A stretch of DNA of 64,000 bases from positions 685,164 through 749,163 of the forward strand of contig NZ_BNBR01000002.1 of the NCBI RefSeq assembly GCF_014656055.1, in the 5' to 3' direction. The first letter of the stretch is position 1. Each line of letters starts with the position of its first letter. This DNA is from Streptomyces griseosporeus. Lineage in GTDB: Bacteria > Actinomycetota > Actinomycetes > Streptomycetales > Streptomycetaceae. Under the pieces are notes generated by a model. That model did not search any database. It saw only the letters and a list, made by a program, of their open reading frames with translations, and was not told the DNA's origin. A program made the translations under genes and the position numbers. Shown here in pieces: positions 25,755 through 34,335 of this stretch.

Positions 25755-26189
25755 ATGGCAACGATCAAGAAGTTCCAGGTCACCTTCGACTGCGCGGAAC
25801 CCCGGCGCGTCGCCCGCTTCTGGTGCGAGGTGCTGGGGTACGTCATACCGCAGCCGCCCGAGGGGTTCGCCGACTGGGAGGAGTACGACCGCGCCCAGCC
25901 GCCCGAGGAGCGGGGTTCGTGGGCCGCGTGCCTCGACCCCGACGGGGTGGGCCCGCGGCTGTACTTCCAGCGCGTCCCCGAGGGCAAGACCGTGAAGAAC
26001 CGCGTCCACCTGGACGTACGGGCCGGCACCGGGCTGGTGGGCGCGGAGCGCCTGGCCGTCCTGGAGGCCGAGTGCGCGCGGCTGGTCGCGCTCGGCGCGG
26101 TGCGGGTGCGGCTGCTGCCCGCCGACGAGGACAACGAGTCGTGCATCGTGATGCAGGACATCGAGGGCAACGAGTTCTGCCTCGACTGA
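25755..26189 (+). CDS. VOC (glyoxalase/bleomycin-resistance fold) protein
   Basis: A 144-residue single-domain VOC protein. It starts FQVTFDCAEPRRVARFWCEVLGY, has LYFQRVPEGKTVKNRVHLDV in the middle and ends VMQDIEGNEFCLD, the usual paired beta-alpha-beta modules. Members are dioxygenases, isomerases or drug-binding proteins; the metal ligands here (His in HLDV, Glu in GNEFC) are compatible with a metal site. The activity is unknown. Its stop is followed by a short hairpin. Confidence 0.85.
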   Translation: MATIKKFQVTFDCAEPRRVARFWCEVLGYVIPQPPEGFADWEEYDRAQPPEERGSWAACLDPDGVGPRLYFQRVPEGKTVKNRVHLDVRAGTGLVGAERLAVLEAECARLVALGAVRVRLLPADEDNESCIVMQDIEGNEFCLD

Positions 26190-26190
26190 C

Positions 26191-26214
26191 GGGCCGCCAG
26201 CGCGCGGGCGGCCC
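26191..26214. terminator. Hairpin after the VOC gene
   Basis: GGGCCGCC-agcgcgcg-GGCGGCCC, perfect 8-bp stem, one base after the VOC stop and just before the stop of the convergent TetR remnant. Confidence 0.6.
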
Positions 26215-26216
26215 GA

Positions 26217-26576
26217 TCAGGCCGTCCGCCCGCTGTCGTGTTCCGGTCCTGCGGGGGTACGGGCCGCCAGAGCCTCCAGCAACAGCTCCACCGCCGCTTC
26301 GAAGGAGCTGTCCGCCATGCCCGGCAGCTCGGCGCGTACGGCGGTGAGGGCGGGGTACGCCGCCGGGTCGAGGGCCTGGTACACGTGCCGCCAGGCCCGC
26401 TGGTCGGCGTCGGGCTGCTGCCGGGTCAGCGCGTGGAGCGCCGCGTCCATGGCCGCGTGCCCGAGGACGGTGTCGACGAACGCGAGGTAGAGCCGGGCCG
26501 CGTCGGCCGGTGCGAAGCCCGCGGACAGCAGCAGGCCGATCCCAGTCTCCACGGCGCGGATCTCGTTGGCGCCGGG
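26217..26576 (-). pseudogene. 5'-truncated TetR/AcrR regulator remnant
   Basis: The frame encodes only the C-terminal ligand-binding half of a TetR regulator: [50 protein letters not shown] and so on to the natural end. The N-terminal helix-turn-helix is absent, and an in-frame stop lies immediately upstream (about 26577-26579). Homology ends where the SDR remnant on the other strand begins, so a deletion removed the 5' halves of both genes. A start at GTG 26552 is formally possible but has no ribosome site. Confidence 0.75.
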
Positions 26577-26751
26577 TCACCCGGTGCTCGGCCGGACGGG
26601 AACGGTGGACGAGGTGGCCCGGCTGGTGGTGTTCCTGCTGTCGGACGAGTCGTCGTTCGTCACCGGCGCCGACATCCCCGTGGACGGCGGGCTGACCGCG
26701 CACGGCGGCGTCAAGTCGGTCTCCGACGCGCTGCGCGAGGAGCCTTCGTGA
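26566..26751 (+). pseudogene. 5'-truncated short-chain dehydrogenase remnant
   Basis: About 60 codons encode the C-terminal end of a classical [41 protein letters not shown], matching the conserved GR-GTPEEVA...SFVTGA...VDGG terminus. The Rossmann core and catalytic Tyr-Lys are missing. The fragment starts at the point where the opposite-strand TetR remnant ends. It is not expected to be functional. Confidence 0.8.
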
Positions 26752-26791
26752 CACCGCCGGGGCGAGGCCGCGCGGTCCGCGGCCGCCGGGG

Positions 26792-27085
26792 TCAGACCAC
26801 CGGATCGAGGAACGTGAGTACCGAGGCCTCCTCCTCGATCAGCGGCGCGAGGGCGGTGTTGAAGGGTCCGCCGTAGGGAGCCTTCAGATGGGCCTGGAAA
26901 GCGTCCTCGTCCCGGTACGCCTCGAAGATCCAGTAGGCGCGCGGGTTCGACGCCTTGGTGTAGACGTCGAAGGCGAGGTTGCCGTCTTCCTGGCGCACCT
27001 TGCGGGCGTAGTCGAGGATCAGGCGGGCGACCTCGTCCTCCGCGCCCTCGCGTGCGGTGAACTCGGCGAGCAGGGTCTTGTGCAT
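26792..27085 (-). CDS. Antibiotic-biosynthesis-monooxygenase (ABM) domain protein
   Basis: A 97-residue protein with the ABM/YgiN fold: FTAREGAEDEVARLILDYARKVRQEDGNLAFDVYTKASNPRAYWIFEAYRDEDAFQAHLKAPY. Such small dimeric proteins act as quinol monooxygenases, haem-degrading enzymes or stress proteins; the role here is unknown. AAGGAC precedes the ATG. It lies 32 bases after the levanase gene on the same strand, so it is probably co-transcribed with it, an unusual pairing. Confidence 0.85.
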   Translation of the reverse strand: MHKTLLAEFTAREGAEDEVARLILDYARKVRQEDGNLAFDVYTKASNPRAYWIFEAYRDEDAFQAHLKAPYGGPFNTALAPLIEEEASVLTFLDPVV

Positions 27086-27117
27086 GGTGTCCTTCGTGGT
27101 CCGTCGTGGGGTGAGAG

Positions 27118-29679
27118 TCAGTCGCGGTAGGAGCCGAGGTGCCAGACGCGGGCACGGTCCAGCCTCACCGAGCCGTTCTCGGCGAAGACCCGCACCCCTT
27201 GGCTGTCGGGGCCGGGGAAGATCTGGTCGGTGATCACCGCTTCGCCGCTGCCGCCGAAGACCTCGACGGACGACCGGTCGACGAGGACACGCAGGCTCAC
27301 CTTGCCGTTCTCGGCCCGCAGCGGTGCCCGCTGGACGCCGGGGAAGGAACTGCTGAAGTCCACGGCACCGGAGCGGGTGCGGTCGACGTACAGCTCCTGC
27401 GTCGTGGTGTCGTAGCCGATGACGGTTTCCTCGCCGGCGGCGCCGGTGCGCACCTTCAGGCCGAAGCGTTCGGCGTCCTCCAGGGAGAAGGTGGCTTCGA
27501 TGTCGAGTTCCCTGCCCTCGGCCGCGGGGCCGATCAGGGGCGCGGTGGTGCTCGTGACGGTGACGCCGGCCGCCGTCGCCGGGGACCCCTGCCGCAGGGA
27601 CTCCAGGCTGTTCACCGGCTTGCTGGTGAGCCGGAGCCGGCCGTCGACGGTGCGCAGGGCCATCTCCCGGGGGATGCTCTGCGCGCCCCGCCAGGGGGAG
27701 GTGGGGACGGCGCCGCCGTAGTCCCAGTTGTTCATCCAGCCGATCATGTACCGCTTGCCGCCCGGGGCGTTCTCCCAGGACACCGCCGCGTAGTAGTCCT
27801 TGCCGTAGTCGGCCCAGTCGGCGCGCTGCAGGGCGGACTCGGCGGGCTTGTCGGCGGCGGTGAACCGGTCCGCCAGGATGTGGCCCCAGCCGGCGGTGTT
27901 CCGGTCGACGATCTGGACGCGTGCCTTCTTCCCGGCGTAGGGACGCAGGTCGAAGGAGGCCCAGTCCAGGGTCTCGCTGTCGGAGCCGGTGGCGCTGCGC
28001 ACGACCTCGCCGTCGACCAGCAGGTTGACGGACGTCTCCCGGGAGACGGGCCGGGCCGCGGTGTCGGACAGCATGATGTGGTCGACGTTGATGTGGCCCC
28101 AGCCGCCGGTGTTGTCGTCGACGATCCTGATCCGCGCCGTCTTTCCGGCGAGGTCGCCGACGTCCCACGACGCCCAGTTGAGCGCTTCGGCGTCCTTTCC
28201 GGTGGCGCTGCGCACGACCTGCCCGTCGACGAGGAGTTCGACGGCGGTGGGGTGGTCGGAACCGGCGGGGTGGGAGCCGCCGCCGACGAGGAAGTTGAGG
28301 TGCTTCTTGTCGAGGGTGAACGCGGGTGAGGTGAGGGTGCCGGTGGTCGCGTCGCCGTTCAGGAAGGTGTTGACGAGGCCGTTGCCCAGGAAGCCGGAGA
28401 CCTCCTGCTGGCCGGGGAGGGTGCCGCCGGCCGGTGCCGCTCCGAAGGCGTCCCCGGTCGTCGTCCAGTCGCCGTAGCCGCCGCCCTCGAAGTCGGCGAG
28501 GACCGTGCCCGCGGGCGGCGGGCCCTGCTCCGGGACGGTTCCGGGCTCGTGCGGATGGCGGCCGCCGCCGACCTTGAAGTTCAGGTAGGGACTGTCGACG
28601 GTGAATTCGGGTGAGGTGAGGGTGCCGGTGGCGCCGTCGCCGCCGTGGAAGCTGTTGGCGAGGCCCGTGCCGTCGAAGCCCTCGACGGTCCCCTGCCCGG
28701 GCAGTGCCCCGGCGGCCGGTCCGTCGCCGAACGCGGCGCCGGCCGGTGTCCACGTGCCGAAGCCGGTGTCCTCGAAGTCCTGCACCACCGTGCCGGCGGG
28801 CGGTGTGTAGGTGCCCCGGTCCTCGGCGGTGAACTTCGTGCCGTCGAAGTCGCCGACGAAGTACTGGGCGGCGGAACCGCCGGCGATCCCGCCGGGGTTG
28901 ATGTTGACGACCAGGACCCACTTGACGTTGGTCTCGTCGCCGTCGACCGGGAGGGGGAACAGGTCGGGGCACTCCCACACGCCGCCCGTGGCACCGGCCG
29001 GCCCGAACTCGCTGAGCAGGTTCCAGTCCTTGAGGTTCTTCGACGAGTAGAAGCGCACCTTGTGCTCGGTGGACAGCGACACCGTCATCAGCCAGCTGTT
29101 GGTCGGCGCGTACCACTGCACCTTCGGGTCGCGGAATTCCCTGGAGCCGATGTCCAGGACCGGGTTGCCCCGGTACTTGGTCCAGGTGCGGCCGCGGTCC
29201 GTGCTGTAGGCGAGCGACTGGGCCTGCTTGCCGCCGTCCTTGTAGGCGCTGGTGTAGATCGCCACCATGGGCGGGTTCCGCTTGGTGCCGAACCCGGTGG
29301 TGTTGTTCCGGTCGACGACCGCGCTGCCGGAGAACACCATCTCCTCGTCGTCGTGCGGCAGAGCGAGCGGCAGCTGCTCCCAGTGCACGAGGTCCTTGCT
29401 CACCGCGTGCCCCCAGGACATGTCGCCCCAGGAGTTCCCGTTCGGGTTGTACTGGTAGAAGAGGTGGTATTCGCCCTGGTAGTACACGAGGCCGTTGGGG
29501 TCGTTCATCCAGTTCCGCTCCGGGGTGAAGTGGAACTGGGGGCGGTAGGCCTCCGAGTACGGCGGGGTGTCGGCGGCGACGGCCCCGGGGGCGAGCGGGA
29601 CTGCGGACAGGGCGCAGACGGTCGCCACCGCCGCGATCAGCCGCGTACGGGCATGAGGGGATACACGTCCAGAGCGCAT
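27118..29679 (-). CDS. Secreted GH32 levanase/fructan hydrolase with nested accessory modules
   Basis: An 853-residue exported enzyme that releases fructose from levan, inulin or sucrose-type substrates. The signal peptide spans about 1-36. The GH32 catalytic residues are visible: WMNDPNG with nucleophile Asp60, FRDPKV as transition-state stabiliser, and the acid/base Glu in VWECPDLF. Between blades of the propeller (about residues 295-610) lie accessory beta-modules in the order A-A-B-B: QDFEDTG..., ADFEGGG..., ELLVDGQVV..., NLLVDGEVV..., which looks like one complete module inserted into another. The C-terminal beta-sandwich (RAPLRAENGKVSLRVLVDRSSVEVFGG) is complete. AGGAGA precedes the ATG. 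It is divergent from a fructose-type ABC importer with shared LacI-type operators. Confidence 0.94.
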   Translation of the reverse strand: MRSGRVSPHARTRLIAAVATVCALSAVPLAPGAVAADTPPYSEAYRPQFHFTPERNWMNDPNGLVYYQGEYHLFYQYNPNGNSWGDMSWGHAVSKDLVHWEQLPLALPHDDEEMVFSGSAVVDRNNTTGFGTKRNPPMVAIYTSAYKDGGKQAQSLAYSTDRGRTWTKYRGNPVLDIGSREFRDPKVQWYAPTNSWLMTVSLSTEHKVRFYSSKNLKDWNLLSEFGPAGATGGVWECPDLFPLPVDGDETNVKWVLVVNINPGGIAGGSAAQYFVGDFDGTKFTAEDRGTYTPPAGTVVQDFEDTGFGTWTPAGAAFGDGPAAGALPGQGTVEGFDGTGLANSFHGGDGATGTLTSPEFTVDSPYLNFKVGGGRHPHEPGTVPEQGPPPAGTVLADFEGGGYGDWTTTGDAFGAAPAGGTLPGQQEVSGFLGNGLVNTFLNGDATTGTLTSPAFTLDKKHLNFLVGGGSHPAGSDHPTAVELLVDGQVVRSATGKDAEALNWASWDVGDLAGKTARIRIVDDNTGGWGHINVDHIMLSDTAARPVSRETSVNLLVDGEVVRSATGSDSETLDWASFDLRPYAGKKARVQIVDRNTAGWGHILADRFTAADKPAESALQRADWADYGKDYYAAVSWENAPGGKRYMIGWMNNWDYGGAVPTSPWRGAQSIPREMALRTVDGRLRLTSKPVNSLESLRQGSPATAAGVTVTSTTAPLIGPAAEGRELDIEATFSLEDAERFGLKVRTGAAGEETVIGYDTTTQELYVDRTRSGAVDFSSSFPGVQRAPLRAENGKVSLRVLVDRSSVEVFGGSGEAVITDQIFPGPDSQGVRVFAENGSVRLDRARVWHLGSYRD

Positions 29680-29790
29680 GGGGTCTCCTGTGCTGCGGCC
29701 GTCCGGCGCTGCGGGGCCTGCTGCCCGGCAGGGACCGGCCGAAGGGTGACGCCTCGTCGGCACCGTCGTCCCGGGCGCCTCACGAGGCGG

Positions 29791-29820
29791 TGTCATCGTT
29801 GACTTCTGTCATCGATGACA
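29791..29820. promoter_or_regulatory. LacI-type operator pair (levanase side)
   Basis: TGTCATCGTTGAC (29791-29803) and the perfect palindrome TGTCATCGATGACA (29807-29820), offset 16 bp. They lie 112-141 bases upstream of the levanase start and match the sites at 30064-30093. Confidence 0.75.
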
Positions 29821-30063
29821 CCGAGTGCCCGATGATGGTCACAGTGCGGCCGCCGCGTCAACGGTGCGAGCGCGATTGCCTGTTCCGTCCGGCTGCCGTC
29901 CATGCGCGCCCGGGCTCCGGCCGGGTCTCGCGCCCGCGTTCCGCCGCGCCCGGGCGGGCACAAGCGGGCACCGACCGGGCGGCTGCGGGGACCGTTACGG
30001 ACTTGTGTCGGGCGCAGGGCATTGACGTTGCGGGGAGGGGGAGTCCATCATCCTCGGCAGCAG

Positions 30064-30093
30064 TGTCAACGATGACATAAGTCAACGATGACA
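30064..30093. promoter_or_regulatory. LacI-type operator pair (transporter side)
   Basis: TGTCAACGATGACA (30064-30077) and GTCAACGATGACA (30081-30093), again offset 16 bp, 59-88 bases upstream of the binding-protein gene. The natural ligand is the LacI protein encoded at 33265. Confidence 0.75.
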
Positions 30094-30151
30094 CCTCGGG
30101 TCGGCATGCTCCTATGCCGCCGCACCACCGCGATCCCCGCTGGAGTCCCTC

Positions 30152-31174
30152 ATGTCTCGCACCCCTCGTCTGCCCTCCGCCCTGCTCAGAGCCGCCGCGT
30201 GCACCGGCCTCGCGGCCCTCACCCTGACGGCCTGCGGATCCGGCGCCGGAACGGGCACCGCCGGCTCCGGTTCGGGCAGCGTCAAGGTCGGTCTGATCAC
30301 CAAGACCGACACCAACCCGTTCTTCGTGAAGATGAAGGAGGGCGCGGAGAAGGCCGCCAAGGAGGACGGCGTCCAGCTCATGACCGCCGCGGGCAAGTTC
30401 GACGGGGACAACGCCGGTCAGGTCACGGCCATCGAGAACATGGTCGCCGCCGGCGTGAAGGGCATCCTGATCACCCCCAGCGACTCCAAGGCGATCGTGC
30501 CGGCGATCGAGAAGGCCAAGGCGAAGGGTGTCCTGGTCATCGCCCTGGACACGCCGACCGAGCCGCAGAGCGCGGTCGACGCCCTCTTCGCCACCGACAA
30601 CCTCAGGGCCGGCGAGCTGATCGGCGAGTACGCCAAGGCCGCCATGAAGGGCAAGGCCGCGAAGATAGCCACCCTCGACCTCGCCCCCGGCGTCTCCGTC
30701 GGCGTCCAGCGGCACAACGGCTTCCTCAAGGGCTTCGGCGTCAAGGACGGCGACGCCTCCGTCGTCTGCTCCCAGGACACCGGAGGCGACCAGGCCAAGG
30801 GCCAGACCGCCATGGAGAACTGCCTCCAGAAGGAACCCGGCATCAACGTCGTCTACACCATCAACGAACCGGCGGCCCTGGGCGCGTACACCGCGCTGAA
30901 GGCCAAGGGCCGGGAGAAGGACGTCCTGATCGTCTCCGTCGACGGCGGCTGCACCGGCACCCGGGCCGTCAAGGACGGCAGGATCGCGGCGACTTCGCAG
31001 CAGTACCCGCTGAAGATGGCCGCCGAGGGCGTCAAGGCCGTCGTGACGTACGCCAAGGGCGGCAAGAAGGCGTCCGGCTACACCGACACCGGCGTCACCC
31101 TCGTCACCGACAGGGCACAGCCCGGGCTCACCTCCAAGGACACGAACTACGGCCTGGACAACTGCTGGGGCTGA
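30152..31174 (+). CDS. Sugar ABC transporter substrate-binding lipoprotein (FrcB-like)
   Basis: A 340-residue type I periplasmic-binding protein. Lipobox LTAC is followed by a Gly/Ser-rich tether, then KVGLITKTDTNPFFVKMKEGAEKAAKEDGVQL, the ribose/fructose-binding class signature; VSVDGGCTGTRAVKDGRIAATSQQYPLKMA completes the second lobe. By similarity to FrcB and its context beside a levanase, fructose is the likely ligand. TGGAG precedes the ATG. It is the first gene of a three-gene importer operon, and the 168-base gap to the permease contains GC-rich inverted repeats (for example GGGCGGCCGCCC), typical of stabilising hairpins after binding-protein genes. Confidence 0.92.
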   Translation: MSRTPRLPSALLRAAACTGLAALTLTACGSGAGTGTAGSGSGSVKVGLITKTDTNPFFVKMKEGAEKAAKEDGVQLMTAAGKFDGDNAGQVTAIENMVAAGVKGILITPSDSKAIVPAIEKAKAKGVLVIALDTPTEPQSAVDALFATDNLRAGELIGEYAKAAMKGKAAKIATLDLAPGVSVGVQRHNGFLKGFGVKDGDASVVCSQDTGGDQAKGQTAMENCLQKEPGINVVYTINEPAALGAYTALKAKGREKDVLIVSVDGGCTGTRAVKDGRIAATSQQYPLKMAAEGVKAVVTYAKGGKKASGYTDTGVTLVTDRAQPGLTSKDTNYGLDNCWG

Positions 31175-31342
31175 GCCGCCCCGAGGACCGTACGTCCGTC
31201 ACCTCCTCCCCCGGGCGGGCGGCCGCCCCGCCTCCCGGCCCGGGACGGCCGCCCCCTCGCCTGCTTGTCCTCCCCGCGCTCCGGGTGGGCCGGACACGGC
31301 CCAGGCCGGACGAGCACTTCTGTCTCCCGACAAGGACTTCGC

Positions 31343-32356
31343 ATGACCGCCACGTCCACGCCCCCGAGCACGTCCCCGGCGTACGCCGAGCTGAAAGCGC
31401 CGAGCACGGCCCACCGACTGCTCACGGCACCGACCACCGGGCCCCTGGTCGCCCTCCTCCTGGCCTGCGTCTTCTTCGCCTCCTCGACCGACCAGTTCCT
31501 CACGGGCGGGAACTTCTCGCTGATCGTGCAGCAGGTCATGGTCGTCGGCACTCTCGCCATCGGCCAGACCCTGATCATCCTGACCGCCGGCATCGATCTG
31601 TCCTGCGGTGCCGTGATGGCCTTCGGCAGCATCGTGATCGCCAAGACGGCCGCCGAGGGCTCCCTGCCGCCGCTCGCCGCCATCGCCCTGGGACTGGTCG
31701 TCTGCGGCGGCTTCGGGCTGCTCAACGGGGCGCTGGTGCAGAAGATCCCGCTGCCGCCGTTCATCGTCACCCTCGGCATGCTCAACGTGGCGTTCGCGCT
31801 GACCCACATCTACTCCGAGGAACAGACCGTCACCGACCTGCCGGGCCCGCTGACGGCCCTCGGCCGGACCTTCCCGCTCGGCCACACCGACATCACCTAC
31901 GGCTCCCTGGTCACCATCGCCCTGTTCCTCCTCCTCGCCTACGCCCTGAGCAGCACCGGCTGGGGCCGGCACGTCTACGCGCTGGGCAACAGCCCCGAGG
32001 CGGCACGGCTGAACGGCATCCGCACCTCCCGCCTGACCATCGGCGTCTACACCGTGGCCGGCCTGCTGTACGGCATCGCGGCCCTGCTGCTCATCTCCCG
32101 CACCGGCGTCGGTGACCCGCAGGCCGGGCAGACCGACAACCTCGACAGCATCACCGCCGTGGTGCTCGGCGGCACCAGCCTCTTCGGCGGACGCGGCTCG
32201 GTGCTGGGCACGTTCATCGGCGTGCTCATCGTCGGTGTCTTCCGCAACGGCCTGCAGCTGATGGGCGTCGCCTCCATCTACCAGACGCTGATCACCGGCG
32301 TCCTGGTGATCCTCGCCGTGACCGTCGACCAGATCTCCCGGAAGAAGGCCCGATGA
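31343..32356 (+). CDS. Sugar ABC transporter permease (FrcC/RbsC-like)
   Basis: A 337-residue inner-membrane permease of the ribose/fructose/xylose class, with eight to ten hydrophobic segments. Characteristic stretches are LIILTAGIDLSCGAVMAFGSIV, the loop VYALGNSPEAARLNGIRTSRLTIGVYTVAGLLYGIAALLLISRTGVGDPQAGQTDNLDSITAVVLGGTSLFGGRGSVLGTFIGVLI, and a conserved C-terminal helix pair. The start has AAGGA at suitable spacing. Its stop overlaps the ATPase start (ATGA), showing translational coupling. It forms the channel of the importer; a homodimer is expected. Confidence 0.93.
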   Translation: MTATSTPPSTSPAYAELKAPSTAHRLLTAPTTGPLVALLLACVFFASSTDQFLTGGNFSLIVQQVMVVGTLAIGQTLIILTAGIDLSCGAVMAFGSIVIAKTAAEGSLPPLAAIALGLVVCGGFGLLNGALVQKIPLPPFIVTLGMLNVAFALTHIYSEEQTVTDLPGPLTALGRTFPLGHTDITYGSLVTIALFLLLAYALSSTGWGRHVYALGNSPEAARLNGIRTSRLTIGVYTVAGLLYGIAALLLISRTGVGDPQAGQTDNLDSITAVVLGGTSLFGGRGSVLGTFIGVLIVGVFRNGLQLMGVASIYQTLITGVLVILAVTVDQISRKKAR

Positions 32357-33189
32357 CCGCCACCTCCTCTCCCGTCCCCGTCCTGCAGGCCCGAGGTCTG
32401 GTCAAGCGCTACGGCCATGTCACCGCCATCGACGGCGCCGACTTCGACCTGCTGCCCGGCGAGGTCCTCGCCGTCATCGGCGACAACGGCGCCGGCAAGA
32501 CCAGCCTGATCAAGGCGCTGACCGGTGCGCTGACCCCCGACGCGGGCGAGATCCGGCTCAACGGCGAACCCGTCACCTTCTCCGGACCGCAGAGCGCCCG
32601 CGCCCACGGCATCGAGACGGTCTATCAGGACCTGGCCGTCGCCGCCTCCATGGACATCGCCTCCAACATGTTCCTCGGCCGCGAACTGCGCCGCCCCGGC
32701 GTCCTCGGCAGCGCCTTCCGCATGCTCGACAAGAAGCGCATGCGCCAGGAGGCCGCCGAGCACATGGCCGACCTGAAGATCGGCCTGCGCTCGCTGACCC
32801 AGCCGGTCGAGACCCTCTCCGGTGGCCAGCGGCAGGCCGTCGCGGTCGCCCGCGCCGTCGCCTGGGCCCGCTCCGTCGTGGTCATGGACGAGCCCACCGC
32901 CGCACTCGGGGTCAAGGAGTCCGGACAGGTCCTCGACCTCATCCGCCGCGTCCGGGACAAGGGCATGCCGGTCGTCCTGATCAGCCACAACATGCCGCAC
33001 GTCTTCGAGATCGCCGACCGCATCCACGTCCACCGGCTCGGCAGGCGCGCCGCCGTGATCAGGCCGTCCGACCACTCCATGGCGGAGGTCGTCGCGATCA
33101 TGACGGGCGCGCTCACCGTGGACGCGGCCGGGGATACAGTCGTAGCGGATTCCGCGGCGGCGAAGGCCGCCGGAGTCCAGGCCACCTGA
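32353..33189 (+). CDS. Sugar ABC transporter ATP-binding protein (FrcA-like, single domain)
   Basis: A 278-residue ATPase with Walker A GDNGAGKTS (about 42-50), Q-loop VYQDLAV, signature LSGGQRQ, Walker B VVVMDEPTA and the switch His in LISHNM. It has a single ABC domain as in FrcA, whereas RbsA and XylG have two, supporting a fructose-type system. Its ATG overlaps the permease stop by four bases. The C-terminal 40 residues are Ala-rich and unlike the catalytic core. The LacI regulator gene follows after 75 bases. Confidence 0.93.
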   Translation: MTATSSPVPVLQARGLVKRYGHVTAIDGADFDLLPGEVLAVIGDNGAGKTSLIKALTGALTPDAGEIRLNGEPVTFSGPQSARAHGIETVYQDLAVAASMDIASNMFLGRELRRPGVLGSAFRMLDKKRMRQEAAEHMADLKIGLRSLTQPVETLSGGQRQAVAVARAVAWARSVVVMDEPTAALGVKESGQVLDLIRRVRDKGMPVVLISHNMPHVFEIADRIHVHRLGRRAAVIRPSDHSMAEVVAIMTGALTVDAAGDTVVADSAAAKAAGVQAT

Positions 33190-33264
33190 CCAGACCACTC
33201 GACACTCGACGGAATCCGGCCGAGGCCGCGGCCGGAACCGGCGAGCACAGGAGACCGTTCCTCC

Positions 33265-34287
33265 ATGGCAGCGAACCGCCGCCCCACCCTGGCCGACGTC
33301 GCCCGAGAAGTGGGCGTCAGCGCCAAGACCGTCTCCCGCGTCCTCAACGAGGACGGCCCCGCCTCGGCGAAGACCCGGGAGCAGGTGCTCGCCGCCGTGG
33401 CCAAGCTCGGCTTCCAGCCGAACCTCATGGCGCGCAACATCCGCGTCGGCGGACCCGACACCACCGTCGGGCTGGTCATCCCCGACCTCGGCAACCCCTT
33501 CTTCGGCGCCGTGGCCCGCAGCATCGAGGACACCGTCCGCGACCGCGGGCTGACCCTGCTCATGGGCTCCTCCGCGGACGACCCCGACCGTGAACGCGCC
33601 CTCACCGACAAGTTCCTGGCCCGCCGCGTCAGCGTCCTGATGATCGTGCCGTCCGTCGGCGCCGACCACTCCCACCTGAAGACCCAACGCACCGCGGGCC
33701 TGCCCGTCGTCTTCCTCGACCGTCCGGGCGTGGGCCTGTCCACGGACAGCGTCGTCAGCTCCAACCGGGCCGGCGCCCAGGACGGCGTCGCCCATCTCAT
33801 CGCCCACGGCCACCGCCGTATCGGCTTCGTCGGCGACCTCCCCACCCGGCTCTACACGCGCCGCGAGCGCCTGGCCGGGTACCGCGCGGCCCTGGAGGAA
33901 GCCGGCATCCCCTACGACCGCTCCCTGGTCATCGACGCCCACGACCAGCACGGGGCCTCCGCCGCGACCTCCCGGCTCCTCGGCCTCGCGGATCCCCCCA
34001 CCGCCCTGTTCGCCGGCAACAACATCGTCGCGCTGGGCATCATCACCGAACTCGCCCGCTCCCAGCGCAAGGACGTCGCCGTCATCGCCTTCGACGACGT
34101 GGAGCTCGCCGAGGCGCTCGAACCGGGCCTGACCGTCGTCGCCCAGAACCCCGAGGAGATCGGCCGGACGGCGGCGACCACCGCCCTGGCCCGCCTCGAC
34201 GGCGACCGCTCCCGCGCCCGCACCGTCACCGTCCCCACCCGCCTGATCGTCCGCGGGTCCGGGGAACAGCCCGCTCCGGTGCGGTAG
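33265..34287 (+). CDS. LacI-family transcriptional regulator
   Basis: A 340-residue repressor. The helix-turn-helix RPTLADVAREVGVSAKTVSRVLNEDGPASAKTREQVLAAVAKLGFQPN (6-53) includes the hinge helix and is followed by the type I periplasmic-binding-fold sensor domain with DLGNPFFGAVARSIED. It lies last in the frc-type operon and should bind the TGTCATCGATGACA family upstream of the levanase and importer genes, releasing in the presence of fructose or a derivative. No matching site is seen directly in front of its own gene. A strong hairpin follows. Confidence 0.92.
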   Translation: MAANRRPTLADVAREVGVSAKTVSRVLNEDGPASAKTREQVLAAVAKLGFQPNLMARNIRVGGPDTTVGLVIPDLGNPFFGAVARSIEDTVRDRGLTLLMGSSADDPDRERALTDKFLARRVSVLMIVPSVGADHSHLKTQRTAGLPVVFLDRPGVGLSTDSVVSSNRAGAQDGVAHLIAHGHRRIGFVGDLPTRLYTRRERLAGYRAALEEAGIPYDRSLVIDAHDQHGASAATSRLLGLADPPTALFAGNNIVALGIITELARSQRKDVAVIAFDDVELAEALEPGLTVVAQNPEEIGRTAATTALARLDGDRSRARTVTVPTRLIVRGSGEQPAPVR

Positions 34288-34293
34288 AGCGGA

Positions 34294-34333
34294 CGCCGCC
34301 CGGTCGACGGAAGGACGGCCGTCGCGGGCGGCG
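34294..34333. terminator. Bidirectional terminator hairpin
   Basis: CGCCGCCCG and CGGGCGGCG form a perfect 9-bp outer stem with an inner GACGG/CCGTC stem, between the convergent LacI and TetR genes. Confidence 0.8.
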
Positions 34334-34335
34334 GG

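Larger units (their letters stand above)
29680..30151. other. Divergent regulatory region of the levan/fructose locus
   Basis: These 472 bases hold no gene. Four LacI-type operator copies lie in two close pairs, one near each divergent gene. The rest has no further structure that I recognise. Confidence 0.75.

Noticed and set aside
26217..26552. Treating the short TetR C-terminal frame as a functional 111-residue gene
   Set aside because: It lacks any DNA-binding domain and ribosome site, and homology continues in frame upstream of the GTG up to a stop codon, as expected for a truncated gene.
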